A stretch of 64,000 nucleotides of DNA. Source: Polytrichum commune. Lineage: Eukaryota > Streptophyta > Polytrichopsida > Polytrichales > Polytrichaceae. The notes beneath the pieces were generated by a model. The model searched no databases. It saw nothing but the letters and a program-made list of their open reading frames with translations, and had not been told where the DNA came from. The position numbers and the translations under genes are program-made. The stretch is taken from positions 33,914,001-33,978,000 of the forward strand of contig OX485809.1 in assembly GCA_950295325.1 (NCBI GenBank), written 5' to 3'. This document shows, piece after piece, positions 21,200-34,565 of this stretch; positions within the stretch are counted from its first letter, which is position 1; each line of letters opens with the position of its first letter.

Positions 21200-24100
21200 G
21201 GCCTTCAAGCGGTGAAGGCATTGCTAGGTTCAATTCCTGCCAAGGATATTAACTCTTCAAATTTAAAGTTTTGAACATGCCTTTCTTTTCACTTATTCAA
21301 GATTTTGTACTAAGAAATGATTTCTAATAAATTTTCATACATTTTTTAAACAATTAGTGCCAATATGAATTCCATTTAATCGGATATTGGCCAATGAAAA
21401 TATGAAAATATAGGCAATTGGCCGATTGATTTCACAAAAGACCGGCTGTTGCCGATGTAAATTGGAAAAAATTCGACCCTTCGTAGCAACTACCGGCAAT
21501 TAGCCACTAAGGCTTCAAAAACTTCCCGAACTCTGGTGTGAGGTGAGTATGCTTGGATTGTGAGTAATTTGTGACCCATCAACTGCACCTATTTGTATGG
21601 GTGTTAAGGTCACAAAGCGCTTTGTTCAGAATTAGCACTTAGGGCCACTGTATATACTAGAGCCAGTGTGTATTTTTGAAACAAAGTTTTTGCAAGTTTT
21701 TGAGATTTGACACGCGAAAACTTGCAAAAAAAGAAATGCACATCAATTGACACGCACGATTTAGAATTCGATTTGTAGTGTGACTTGTGAAGAAAAAACA
21801 ACCACACATTGATTGACATGTTAGAAATTGAAATGACACATAGATAGATAGATAGAAACTCCGGTTCCTTTTTAGCAAGGGGCCGGCGTGAATAAAGTGC
21901 CCGTTCGTAATGTCAATGACCCGATGCCCACTGGACAAGGGGACATTGGGGCAATACTACTTTCCCCTTTCGAGGATGGGCACTATAGTGACACACAATA
22001 CTAGTTCCTAGCTAGCCACTAGTGCCTTGAAGATACCGGACATGGTATCCCCCCAAAGGGCTTTGAGGTACCCATACAACAAGGTCCATAAATGACACAT
22101 ACTACTAAGCATGTGGCATTGAGGTGACATTGTAGATGTCAATTGAATTTCATATATGTTATTTAAAACGTCACATGACACTTTGGGTTTGAAGTTGAAT
22201 GTCAAGTGAAATTTGTCAAACATACACACTGACGTATGCCTCTTGATTTTATAGAAGGGCACATGTAATACATGTAGCATTAGAGGAAAGAACAAAGGAT
22301 TGGCAATCACATTCTAATTGTCCGCAACTTAGTCATTACTTGGAAGGGTAGGCATGAGATGAGCATTATTTCTTGATTTCCACTTGAGCTACGTTGTTTC
22401 GGCCAGGTTGGTTGTATTTTGGGTTCTTTTTGCAATTGAATTTTCAATTTGTGCACGAAAAAAAAACACACATTCTAAATTTCCTCTACATTTCATCCAA
22501 GTCATATCACAACCCCACCTACCACTAAATCAATCGGGTCCTCGAGGTCCCAAATTTTTGTTGACATATTTTTGGCAATACTTGCTTCCAATTTGCAAAA
22601 TTCATAGGGCACAGTCGGGGGTCAACAAACACATACGCATGCCAAAAATGTCTACAAAAATAAGCTGGAAGGGGGGGGGGGGTAGACTCGTCGTTGAAAA
22701 CCTACATGATGTGCATGGGTTACTATGAAATTTAACCTTCTTTATATGATAAGTTTATAGAGAATAAGAATTGTATACATACTAGTGGCATGCTAGAAAA
22801 TGGACTCGTGTATTTATATCAAACTTTTCACTTTTAATGTGATAAATGCCTCTACTACATATCACAAATATAGATATGAAACAAATAGGCCTTTATGACA
22901 TATAGACCACTTTCACTTTCCAACAAGAAAGTCATTGAACATTTTTTTCATTCATAGCATGTAACTCGACAATTGCATGAAATAAACAAAGACAAGAGCA
23001 CAATAACTTAGCCACACTCTGGAGAGCAAAACTCAAGTGAGCCCATGAGCGCTCCAAGAGCCTCTAGTTTATAAAAACCTAGAAGCCAATTGCAAACCCA
23101 ATTAATAATGGATAGTATAGTCATTAAGGACTATTACCATATGATAACAATGGATGAAAACATGAATTGAATGAAACTAACATATATCTACTATCAATGT
23201 TGTCTAAATCTTGGAACCCCCTTTTATGTATCTACCTTCACTTCAAAAATCTTAATAGCATGTTTAAATGTACAAACTAAAAAAAAAAAAAAAAAAAAAA
23301 ACAATACCTCTCCCTTAGGTATATTATGTCACTAATGCCTCAACTGATACCCACCCTTACACTCTCGTTAGTTCTTACACTCATGTTAGTTTGTACACTC
23401 ACATGGTATGAAGAGTACACCCTTGGTGAGGAGGAGAGGGCATTTGCAAGTAACATAGAAAATAACAAAGTGAGTTGAGCAAGAGGTCATTAAATAATCT
23501 ACTTCAAGTTAAAACAAAAAATCATCAAGTGAGTGCATCCTAATTGCAAAAATACAATTATTTGTAACAAAGCGATTTTTAAAAACACATAGATTTTCTT
23601 CACTAATGTAATATAGGGTTAATGAATGTCCCCAAACATTGCTAGTAATGTTCCTTGAAATGTTCTCACTTTTGGATTTGCAGTAGGAGTATTAAACATT
23701 AATTTGGGTGTCAATATAAAATTATGGATGAATTGTAGTATGTTGTAAATCTGATGTGGCATGATCATACTTTCTCAAAGTAGAGCTTAGGTTTTCTCAA
23801 CACTAAAGGAGAACAAAGTTTAGCCTTACATGTTGGAATCTACTACCATTTGATTGTCATGTTTATGTAAACATTTTTTGGAGGTGATTATTGGAATTTT
23901 AGAAAACCACATGAGATGAAAAAAAATTAGAGTCAATTTAATTCATTTAGGGTAAAATGTTATGGAATGGAATGGTATGGAATGTTTGTTGAAACCAAAT
24001 GAATGACAATCTGAATGGTATGGAGTGTTTGTTGCTCACAAAGTCGGTTTCGCAATGCTATAGTATTTTGTCCACTATTTTGTACTTGTACAATTTATTA

Positions 24101-24490
24101 CAAAAAAAATTGTGCCAAAAATTAGACTCTCTAAACAATTACAAATAAATATAAGGTGCTAAAAAACATGTCAAGGTAGTTTTTTTTATCTACGAATAGG
24201 GGGGGGGGATTGAGAGGTGCATAAATATCCCCTCATTAAATTACCCCATTATCGCATGTAGTTACAAAATGTATGGGGGTGTGATCACCCCAAGGTAAAC
24301 ATGTTTTTTTTTGTTTTTTCTTGGGTAAAACCTCATGCTTGCTACCTTGGCGTTGATGTGTGTTCAATTTATAAATTGATTACACAATTTTGAAGTTGTG
24401 ATCAAACTTTTCTCGGTCTTTGTAAGAACATTGTATGCTAGAGAAACCAAAAGGCCCATAATTTATAAATAATCTATAGGTACTCATCAA
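21200..24490. other. Gene-free stretch with homopolymers
   Basis: No convincing gene was found on either strand in 3.3 kb. Features seen are a tRNA-like segment at 21199-21240 (see findings), an ATAG tetranucleotide run near 21840-21855, a 12-base poly-G at 22671-22682, a 23-base poly-A at 23279-23301 and a 10-base poly-G at 24199-24208. Confidence 0.45.
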
Positions 24491-24497
24491 TTGTCAC

Positions 24498-25040
24498 CAT
24501 TACCAACGTTGGTTTATAATGTTTATTGTCCAAACCTTTATTGGGATCATGATGGACTATTAATTTGAATATGAGGTTGGGGAGGGGACCCCAAAAACCA
24601 CGGCCATCGACGGCCATGTATTTTGGCCTTCCTTCCCATCATTGGAAACGACCCTGAGCATTACCAACGATGGTTTATGGCGTTTTGGTCCAAACTCTTT
24701 TGGGGCCTTGGAGGATTGTTAACTTGAACATGAGGTTGGGAGGCGACCCCAAAAAAAAACACATGGTTGCTGGCAACCATACATTTTGGCCTTGCTTCCC
24801 AATGTTGGCAGTGGCCTTTAACACCAATAACAATGGTTTATGGTGTTTTGGTCCAATATTTTCAGGGGTCTCTATGGCTTTAGACATTGACTGTGATTCT
24901 AGAGGGGACCCAAAAAAACATGACCGCCAACATCCATATACTTGTGCCTTTCCTCCCAACGTTGTAAACAACCCTCAACACTGCAAACATTGGTTTATGG
25001 GGTTTTGGTGCAAATGCTTTTGGGTGAAAGTAGATTTAAA
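24498..25040 (+). repeat. Tandem repeat of about 160 bp, three and a third units
   Basis: Units start near 24503, 24664, 24829 and 24986. Each carries TTGGTTTAT or ATGGTTTATGG, a GTCCAAAC-like segment, a GACCCCAAAA-like segment, and TTTTGGCCTTCCTTCCCA-like sequence. A 180-codon frame starting at 24670 runs through it and shows a repeated GDPKK motif. Frame conservation over only two units is weak evidence for protein, so it is called a repeat. Confidence 0.7.
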
Positions 25041-25842
25041 TTTTAATATGAGGGATGTATTATTTTTCCTTTTTCAAATTTGTACTTTTTTTGATGACAT
25101 GTTTTATTTTTATTGGAATATCACCTTCAAATTGTTGGGTGGATTTAATTGTATCTTTTTTCCATATGTGTTTCATGAATCTATGTCTTGGATGCTTATT
25201 AACTTGGGCTAGAGGTAAGGCCATGCATTGGGAGGGAAGGAAAATTTTTCATGATGCCTGGTAGCTATACAAAATATGTCCCCCTCTCAAGGGTTTCATA
25301 TGACAAGAGAGGGGGGCATGAGATTCAAGATTGTTGGGTGAGGTAGTAATCCTACATGTGAACTATGAAGAGTTGGGAATTTTGGTGTGGGTGATTCTCC
25401 TTCACATTCACTACCATATTGGTATGGAGAATATCCACTATGAACTCAACACCATTCCATTGTGTTGCTTTAGACCATGTGTGAGGCCAAACCACCCACC
25501 CTTAAGCGTCCTAGTCCGGGTGAGGGAATGGGTATCACATTCGTTTCACATAGCTCCCTCTTACCAACGTCGTGAGAATTCATCACATGTCTCATCAATC
25601 CGTACACACCCATTTATTCCATAACAAGATTACAAGTGTTAAGAAAGACTCTTCTCTATCATGGCGCTATTCGCGTGCTCAAGTACAATCCCACACAATT
25701 CAATTACAACTCTAATGAACTAACTCTTTCCTTTCTTGCTTGAAACCCAAACTATGTACTAACCTACTTGACTACGCTACATTTTAGTCTAATGTGACCC
25801 CGTGACTGCTGCCTCAGCCTTGCAAGCTTCTGTCCTCCTAAT

Positions 25843-26135
25843 GCATGCTGGTCTCGGCCAAGCAGCCTCTATCCACCTAAATGTTGTTGGTTTCGGCCAA
25901 GGTGGCTTGCTGGTCTCGGCCAACAGCCTCTGTCCACCTAAATGCTGCTGGTTTCGCCAAGGTGACTGCTGGTCTCGGCCAACAACCTCTATCCACCTAA
26001 ATGTTGCTGGTTTCGCCAAGGTGACTGCTGGTCTCGGCCAGCAGCCTCTGTCCACCTAAATGCTGCTGGTTTCGCCAAGGTGGCTTGCTAGTCTCGGCCA
26101 GCAGCCTCTGTCCACCTAATGCCTGCTAGTTTCAA
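25843..26135 (+). repeat. Minisatellite of element B (about 59 bp x 5)
   Basis: Units contain CTCGGCCAGCAGCCTCTGTC, CACCTAAATGCTGCTGGTTT and CGCCAAGGTGACTGCTGGT. Five units are recognisable, with small length changes between them. Confidence 0.85.
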
Positions 26136-26275
26136 CCTTATAAGCCCCCCCTAATCACTACTTTTATAAGCTTCCCCTAATCACTACTTTTATAAGCTCC
26201 CCTAATCACTACTTGTATAAGCTTCCCCTAATCAACTCTAATTCTAACACTCTTCATAACACACACTCACTCTCC

Positions 26276-26345
26276 CACACACACACACACACACACACAC
26301 ACATGAGAGGGGGAGAGAATGAGAGAGAGGAGGAAGGAAGGAGGG
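26276..26345 (+). repeat. (AC)n microsatellite and GA-rich tract
   Basis: An AC dinucleotide run at 26276-26302 is followed by purine-rich sequence to about 26345, inside element B. A purine-rich tract in this position is shared by elements A, C and D. Confidence 0.8.
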
Positions 26346-26747
26346 AGGGCACCCAAACCACAACCTCCTTAGCCATCTCCTACTTAGTAGGACCTTATCC
26401 TATCCATTAACTCCTTACCCCCCTAAACTAACAAGAACACGTTCTAATTCAAACAATTAACTCAAAGGCTCTTCCTCTTGCCTCCTCAAACACTACTCCT
26501 CTAATCAAAACACTCCCTAATGTCACTAAGCTTCTAATTCACCACACAAAATGGCTTAAAGCCTAAAACATAAACCACACCAAGCCTCACTCTTTTTATA
26601 CTTTTGATTGTTTTAACAACACTCCAAATGCAATTCTAAGTAGGTCCTAAACATAAAACAAATATGAGCACTCATTTTGGGCTCATACCATGTGCCAATA
26701 CGAATTTGAACCACGGTAACTTTTACATACAAACTTTAGACAAACAT

Positions 26748-26826
26748 AATTTAAATGTTTGTCATTAGAAATTGAAAGTGGTGTGTTGGAACTCACTTTC
26801 AATTTCTAATGACAAACATTTAAATT
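26748..26826. repeat. Perfect 33-bp inverted repeat with 13-base loop
   Basis: The left arm 26748-26780 and right arm 26794-26826 are exact reverse complements; the arm ends in GAAATTGAAAGTG. The loop is GTGTGTTGGAACT. No coding sequence overlaps it. It may be a recent snap-back duplication, the core of a tiny fold-back transposon, or a small-RNA precursor; the sequence alone cannot separate these. Confidence 0.9.
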
Positions 26827-26829
26827 TTT

Positions 26830-29800
26830 AACAATCTTATGTGCACTCTAGAGCATGATTGCAGGTGGACATGAAGAGCTACGACACGTGCATTGACGGC
26901 AAAGCCTTTGGGAGGTCCCTTGTTAGTTCTAGGCTCCTCCTTGTTATGCAATAGTCATGAAATCTTGTCTTTTGCTAAAAGTGAAGGTAGAAACTCCTCA
27001 GCCAATGGCGAGAGGACGTTTTGGCAATTTTAGGTGTTGCAAAATAGCATAGAAAGCTACTTTTACTATTGAGATTCATCATATGGCAACTAAAACCTCA
27101 CGCAAGACCCTTGAGAGGTAGTAAGTTAGCTTACATCATGGTATTAGGTAATATACCCTCCGCTAGGGTCCAACATAATATTAATTACATCCATAACAAT
27201 CTTATGTGGAACTGACAATATTCCCATGGAGTATTTCCATATTTCCACGTTCCGTTTGAATGTGGGGATTATTCTATGAAAAATTGTCAATCCCATAGAT
27301 CATTGGTTTATGGATTTGAATAATGTTATGAAGTGAAGAGAGACCTTTATAATAAGCTATACTCAACGTTGAAAGGGACGGGTTTTAGCATTGTCAATCC
27401 TGAGGTTGCAACCCTAAACTTGCAAGCTCAAAGATTGAAAATTGAAAGTGTGAACCGTGTTGGTTTCCTTTGCAATTGATTTTCTCATTTTGTGCCAAAA
27501 GAAAAAGAAAAAGAAAAAGTGTGAACCGTGAAGGGAGACGTTCATTGCACAAGTGTACTATCAAAGTGCATATTGAGAGTCCTCTCCGTCTCTTTACAAA
27601 CTTGTACAAGGGAGAATGTTCTATGCCTTGTAACTTAGGTACTGTGGAGTAGGCCCTCCCTTGTCCATCATGAGTATGAAAGCCATCAAGTTGAAAGAAT
27701 ATTTATTCCTTCTAGGAGCTTCAAATTTATAGGTGGGTAGAAATCCCAAATTCAATAGGATCAAATGTAAGTAAGGTAGATGGGTCTTAAGTGGCTCACT
27801 TTCTTAATTGGACCCCTAGATTTTGATTGGTATATGGTTTAGTGAGGATTAAAGAGAAAACATTGTAAAGTCACATGTTTAAAAGAGATTGGACTATGTC
27901 TTCAAATATTATTAACAACTTTATAATCAATAATGAACATGATTGGGAGGACTTACGTATTCAGTTAAGAAATCAACAAACGTGCACTTCCAATAACCAT
28001 AATGAAATCAATGGAGGCCTGATTTTCAATCCGATTTTTGCATATGTTTCATTGTAGATTTGGTAATCAACACAACTATTTTTTTGTGAATCTAATCAAT
28101 AGAAGTTGGAAATCGTGAAAATAAACATGATACCTACTCACACCATATCACCAATTAACGTGGAGAACCGATTGCTAGTTACAAATGAATTGGTTGAGTT
28201 TCAGATATAACCGGTTGAAGTTCAAGGCTTCATGAAAATTACCTCTCGTTTTGAGGTATCTATTGAATTGGCCTCATATTAGCAAAGAAAAACCGAAAGA
28301 TCACAACATAAGTGGTTGGACTTGGAAACACTCGGATTCCGATGCCCAAAATTCTTCCCGGACATTGGATATGGCCAAAATTCTCTAAATGGCATCCTTC
28401 CAAACATGAATGATGAGGCTACCAAGATTGTGAATTCCATCCTTTAGCCATACCTAGAAATTGTTGTTGAAATCCATGTCCCCTAGATCTCCATCTACTA
28501 TGTGGAATAAAGTCCAAGAATGTCATAGTTTTCTTTACATTAGGATTATTTGTAAATGTCTCTCAAAGAGGGACGCACTCGTAGTTGATCCTTCTTTGAG
28601 AAACTTTCTATGAAGAGTGTGTTCAGTTCTTGTGTTTTGGAGCTTATTTTGAAAGTTAGGTGTTTTTTTTTGGGGGGGGGAGGGATTTCCTCTTACCATC
28701 TTAAATGGTTTTAGAGAATTTTAAGATTTAAAATAGAACCCGCCATCTTAAATCTTAGATAGATCTATGCAAGGTTAACTTGGTCCACCTTGGTAGAATT
28801 AAATAGAAAGTTGGCTTTAATACCCGGACAACATTTAAACATTTAGTAGGGTAATTTAAGCATTAACAAACTTGAGTGACTTTATGCTTGAGCTCTCAAA
28901 CTCATGTTTTAATCAACTCAACGGGAGTTTGATGTGAAGACTTCACAAAGAACTCTATTGACCTTAACAACTACAAGACAATATTGTCAATGCTGGTTCA
29001 ATTGGAACCAACTTTTGGTTGGCTTCTCAAGTAGATGTGCCTAATTTGCTTACTAGTCTTGATCAAACACATAGTCGAGTAGAGAGCGGCAATATGGCGA
29101 GATTGATGTAAAGTTTGCTACCACTTGTGATGAGGGAGTAATAGACTTTGAACTTATGAAATAGTATGGAATGTTGTTGCATATATAAGTGGATGTATGT
29201 TGAAGCGTTAGCTATAATCAAAAACTTAAGTGATTGAACAAAGTTTTTGAAATAGAAAGACGTAAGTGTTGGAAAATGATTGAGCGAGAGCAAGTGAAGC
29301 TACCTGAACAAACTAATGAAGGACTTTAAGTAAGTGCAAGTTGATGGAACCATAAGCCTAGTAAGTGCATAAGAATAATAAGAGATGAATTGGGCTATAG
29401 TCTGAAATATAATAAAGATAAGGAATAAGAGCATATGCAAAGAAAACAATGAGATCAAAGTGGGAGGTATAAATTAGCCGAGAGGGTTAAGAATGCCCAC
29501 AATTGTTGGCAATAGCCTATTTGAACAATTTGGAAGAGATATGCATAGGAAGATGAAGAGTTTGAACAACAAAGGCCATAGTAGCAATGCCATAATGTTG
29601 GATAATAGACGTGTATTCGATGGAGAGGCAAGTAGGGTCAAAGAGCTCTAAAACTACCATATGGTAGTGATAGCCATAGACAATTGCCCAGTTACAATGC
29701 CGCATAACAATAGTGAAGTGGTCATAGCCAAAGTGATACCACCACTAGCTTGTGAGAGGTGAGGTGAAGGAGAGAAGGCAATTTGCCCGAGCCATAATGG

Positions 29801-31320
29801 AAGGACAAAGAGGTTGTTTTGTGAAATAGAGGAATCAACTCATGATGAGCGACCCATTCCGTCAAAGTATAGAAGTGCAACCGGGGATATTTAGGAGGCT
29901 ATGGTTGTAGATAGTCTAGGTCAATAGGCTATATTTCTACAGCCAAACGGTTGATCCTATAATTATGATTGGATATTACGTTTGTTTTAATGATGTGATG
30001 AAGATTAAGCCAAATAAGTTTTATGCTAACTAAGAATATAGCCTATGCATTTGTATGTTTACTGTGGATGTAATTACTCGTGTAATTAATGTTTAGTGTA
30101 GGGATTGCAGTCCAAGACGCTATATGTGTATGATGATTCATGAATGAGATAAGTTCATGAGAATTTGAAGGAAAAAAACTTATCCTTTAGCAATGCAATT
30201 TGGTTCATGATTGATGGCATTAAATGATCATTTTAATTAAGGAATAAGATATTAACCCCAAAATGATGACAATATATTGGAAGACCATGGCCACATGTGA
30301 CAAAGACAATTGGCAATCAAAAACACTATTGCCATCATGATTGACATAAAAGCATGTCATTGAATTTTTAGGAGTCGTCAGATAGAATAGAAACACACAT
30401 AATTGAAAGATTCACAAATGAGCCCTAAGAGAAAAATTTGAATTTTGAACCCTATTAAAATGGAAAGCTAGAAGTAAGAACCTTAGAGTAGTCCTTAAAC
30501 TAGTGTGACATTAATCCTCATAGACACTAAACCAATCTTCCTTGAGATTTAGTATTCTAGGTTGTTTGTGGTTTCATTGTAACTATGGTGTGGCTCCGAG
30601 AATGGAGATCAAACAAAGGTTTCAAAAAGATTGGACTATGTGTCCAAATTACAATACTCATTTTAGACTCATTACTCAATAACCAGAGGGGGGGGGGGGG
30701 GCGGGAGGGGGCTATATGACTACTCAATGAGTACATGAATTTCACTTTGATAATGAATAAGATATTCATCAAGTTGGATTTGCTAACCATCTTGTACTAA
30801 TCGCGTGTTCCACATCCTAGAAGAAACGGGCTAGTTGGAGAAGTGACCATTGATGACACACCTACTTGAAAGTTCTAAGTTTTCATTGGGGCTTGGGTCC
30901 AAAGCTATGTCCAATTAATTTTTTGAGTTAAATCCATTCATTGAAAAGTGTACTCGGATATATTATTGTGATTGGAATTTTTTTTCCCTTTGAACATGAG
31001 TAGCATGGCGTGAACACAATGCTTTAACATGGACTGCATCACAACATTTGAGGGTATACAACCTTTAAATTGTTTTTGGGCAGTGATGAAAATTGAACCA
31101 TCTAATTTACTTTTGTATGTTTATCCCACTTCTTTGTTCATTTAAAAAAAAACATCCAAGGTGTTTTGTTTTATAATCACCATATCCATCTACCTTTAGG
31201 AAAGCCGAACAAAAAACGTACACACATCATAACCAAACATACACCCACACGCGCGCACACACACACACACACAATTTTGCCACAAAGATAATTGATTGTG
31301 TCCGTTAATTTTGTTTGAGA
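26830..31320. other. Gene-free stretch with one ACCGGTT copy
   Basis: No gene is supported in 4.5 kb. The stretch 28150-28345 is the third ACCGGTT family copy (inverted). Poly-G runs lie at 28672-28680 and 30688-30701. 30540-30830 resembles repeat S inverted. An (AC)n run with GCGC lies at 31246-31273. Confidence 0.45.
28150..28345 (-). repeat. Dispersed ACCGGTT repeat, copy 3 (inverted)
   Basis: It contains AACCGGTTGAAG, GGTTGGACTTGGAAACACTC and neighbouring sequence matching the inverted copy at 8640-8825. Confidence 0.65.
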
Positions 31321-31324
31321 ATGA

Positions 31325-31640
31325 AGTTATGTGTACAATAAACAAGATGAAACCATTGGTTTAGTCCCAAACCCTGAGTTTATGGGGATTATCACAAAGT
31401 CACTCAAGTTTTTTTAATGTTTAGAATACTTCACACAAAGAGTGGTGTCAGGCTACTAAAAACTATCTTCCTAGCTTTGCCTACTAGAATGGATGGGGCA
31501 AGCTAGCCTTGCATAGGCCAATATGGGATTAAAGACATCAGATCCCATACACATACCCTATTCAAGATCTTAAAATTCTCTCAATGTTTGAAAAGTGGAA
31601 AGAAGAGGTCCCAAACGTTTCACCCAACTTTCAAAAGAGG
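31325..31640 (+). repeat. Dispersed repeat Q, copy 2
   Basis: It matches 1975-2300 (GTCCCAAACCCTGAGTTTAT, AAAGAGTGGTGTC, CAAGCTAGCCTTGCATAGG). An 89-codon frame at 31584-31853 begins inside it; copy 1 does not preserve that frame, so it is not called a gene. Confidence 0.6.
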
Positions 31641-31954
31641 CCAATGTACGACGAGCTAACGAGCTCCCTAGAAAGTGTTGTCAAAGAAGGATCAAACACA
31701 CGGTCTCACCCCTCTTTGAGGGATTTAATGGACAACTCCAATGCTCAATTCAAAAGAAGAGGCTTAGGTAGGATTGCACATAATATACTATATCTACGAT
31801 TTGACGTTGAAAGTGATCCTAAAGAAAGCACGTGGCTCGAAGGAGCACTTTAGATTACTACATAACTCGGAGTCCTCCCTTGCGTGCACACCAATAATCT
31901 AGAATGTAGCATTTTGATTTACTTTGCAAAGTCATTGTTATTTCATGAGGCAGA

Positions 31955-32165
31955 TCAGTGTCCGAGGAGATTTTGGGGCGTAATCGGTCGATGTCCTAGT
32001 GCATCCAAGTGCATTCAAATGCATGTTGACGTTTTATTTTTCTTTATTGAATTAGGGTAAATTATAAATTCTTCAAAAATGATCGGTAATTTTTCTGAAG
32101 TCTTGAACTACAACTGGGTATTTCTCAAACTCAACCGATTGATCTTTAACTAGCAGCTGGTTCTC
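31955..32165 (+). repeat. Dispersed ACCGGTT repeat, copy 4 (+)
   Basis: It begins TGTCCGAGGAGATTTTGG and contains TGATCGGTAATTTTTCTGAA and CTCAAACTCAACCG, matching 1730-1945 and 39226-39418. Confidence 0.6.
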
Positions 32166-32253
32166 CCTATGTAATTGAGGTAGATGCCATTCAGATTCTC
32201 AAGATTCATGAAATTTCAATGGAATATCAATAAATCCTCACGCTAGCTTTAAA

Positions 32254-32486
32254 GCCACTTCGCACACGAGCCAAGAGCCGTGACCATGAAATTGTGACAG
32301 CCCAAAGAAAGTGTTCAAAGGCCATCCCAAGACACCTCCAAAATCATGTAGTGTGGTCATGGATTCTTAAGTGTAGTGTGAAGTCATATGTGATTGGGCC
32401 CTCAACCAAATGCTATTTCAATGAATTTCTATTCTTGTGGGTCCTCACACATGATAAAATAGAATAAATGAATAGTTGTGAGCGTT
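32254..32486 (+). repeat. Truncated copy of Harbinger-like MITE 3
   Basis: It matches the left half of the element at 38102-38600: CACACGAGCCAAGAGCCGTG, AAATCATGTAGTGTGGTCA and TCCTCACACATGATAAAATA. Its right end is not found nearby, so it is truncated. Confidence 0.65.
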
Positions 32487-32599
32487 GAAAATTAGGGTGG
32501 TTTATAGGCCAACTAGATATTAATATTAAATGAAAATGATAAAATGATTGACATGTTGACAAATCATTGATATTTTTGACATAATAATGATATAACATC

Positions 32600-34560
32600 T
32601 TCCAATAACCAATAACTCATGTTGGTGTAAGAATATTGATTCCATATTTCTAGCATTGAGCAAATAATATCATGCGTTTGAAATGATGTGGATCAAAAAT
32701 TACATTGACTAAAATTATTGTGGTATGTCAAAACATAGTAGACCACAATAATAATAGGTGTAAAAAGTGTAGTGTCATATGAACTTAATTGCTTGCACAA
32801 ATCATCATTTTTTTTAATGATTTTTCTATGCTTACTAAAGAAATCAAAATTTCCAAATTTCCAAAAATAGAAGACATGCTCAAAGTATTAGAAATTATAG
32901 CAAGGCGCAAAGATATAATTGTCCATAAACTTTCAAACCCGCAATTACTATGTTGAGTCAATTTGCACCCGCATGTTTAATTGTTTTAACTCTATGGTGA
33001 GCCTGTGATAGGATAACTTTGCACCATAGATATCACGTCAAACTTTTGGTGTTAAGTGTTTGTGTTTGTATATCAAGGTTGGTGGTAGATGTTTAGATGC
33101 CACAATAGGGAGAGAAGGAACTATCATAAATGAGTGTACCTCTTATTCATCTAACATAAAAGCCTTGAAATGGTATACAACAAGGAGTTTTTTTTTTTTT
33201 TTTTGGTTCTAGTTTATGTGACACCACAATCAACTTTAAAGACAAGATAAGGCATGTTTACACAAGAGCCACTAGGCCATGGCTCTTGAGAGTCCTTGAA
33301 TTCTCATTGGTTGAGAGTGTCACATGCCCCCTCTTTAGGCTTACACGAGGGTAGTTCTAGACCACAACCCATAACATCTTTAATGAATGAAAAGTCCACA
33401 TGGAATCCCACACAACAAGTACGGATAATGTTGGCCGGGATTGTAGGGGGATTTTTCCGGACGGCTCTTGAAGGTACGCATGATGGAATTTGCGGCGGGA
33501 ATTTGGATTTACACTAAGGGCTTGTGCCCTCCCAAAGACTTTGGGCTACAGTCCATGGACTTCTCTATGATCTATGCTATCATATGGAAAATCTTTCAAG
33601 GAAAATACCTTTTGAAAGTGCATGTCAACTACTAAGGGCATGTGCTTATTAAGGGAGTTATGGAGTTTGTTCTTCGAGAAAACTCAAGCTAGAAAAACCA
33701 CTTTTACCTTCTAGAGACTCCCTAGGACATGGACAACTACAATCTCCACAAGCTTCACAAACTTTGCAATAGAGTGGGTTAAGAGGCGACTAGCAGTCAT
33801 TGTCCTCCATAATCAAGTCAAAGGGTTCACATTGTTGCCTAGATATTACACTTCATGGCCATCCTGAACATGCCTTGTTGCAAATTGAGCTCCCAACGAT
33901 CTAACAAAAGCATGAAGTGCTTTGTGCCATCCCCCACGTTTGTTGACTTCACTCACAATGAACCCCTTCAAAATATAAAGGTGTTTACCAAAAGATTCCA
34001 CGCATCCCTCTTGCATCCGATATTGTGGGTATACAACACTCAAAGCACCAAATGCCAATTTTGTTGTGGGAAATGGTCATCCAACTCAACGATGAACTTG
34101 GATCTCACTTGAATATGATGGTGCCATTGAAATGAGGCACTCCATGCCATCCTCCATAGCCCCCCCCCCCCCCCCCCCCCATGGTGCTCTCTCATCAAAT
34201 CCCATTACATAAGTAGGACAAGCCCCCCACAACATAAACATTGGGCCGCCATCGCCACTCAAATTCAAAAGCAGGCCATTACGGTGACAAGGACAAGGGG
34301 ACGGAATGGAGGGCATGCGATGTCAACAAAAGGATGTGAGAAAGTGTTGGACTCAATGATCACTCAGTGATTGCCTTCATTGGCCCCAAGTGCGGCTAGG
34401 ATTAGGGCTTGGGCCCCATCAACAATCAGGTTGGGAACGAGGTGGCTAAACCCAACAACTCCCGGCAACATGTAAGGATAGGCACTGGCCCCAAGGCATG
34501 GAGCAATTGGGGCAGGGTGGCCCTAGCAAGCCAACTTGGTTGTACAAGTCCCCCCCCTGC
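32600..34560. other. Gene-free stretch with poly-T and poly-C runs
   Basis: No gene recognised. A poly-T run lies at about 33190-33207, and the longest poly-C run of the window (21 bases) is at 34160-34180. Confidence 0.4.
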
Positions 34561-34565
34561 ATGCC

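Larger units (their letters stand above)
25480..26687 (+). mobile_element. LTR-like element B (1208 bp)
   Basis: Ends are TGTGAGGCC and GGGCTCATA, with CCATG duplicated at 25475-25479 and 26688-26692. It carries the shared CACCCTTAAGCGTCCTAGTC segment, an imperfect hairpin near 25634-25652, a minisatellite, an (AC)n run with a GA-rich tract, and a TTTTTATACTTTTGATTG segment about 90 bp from its right end that is shared with C and D and could be a TATA box. It is the shortest member of the family. Confidence 0.85.

Noticed and set aside
21610-21940. Possible further Harbinger-like MITE beginning TTA-GGGCCACTG
   Set aside because: The opposite end could not be matched well (GGGCACTTTATTC reversed) and the duplication is not TWA.
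25789-26059. Overlapping 85-88-codon frames on both strands
   Set aside because: Both are by-products of the minisatellite in element B.
31584-31853. 89-codon frame in repeat Q
   Set aside because: Protein-like at first sight, but the paralogous repeat at 1975-2300 does not keep the frame.
33255-33660. Possible MITE beginning TAA-GGCATGTTTACAC
   Set aside because: No right end with the reverse-complement sequence was found.
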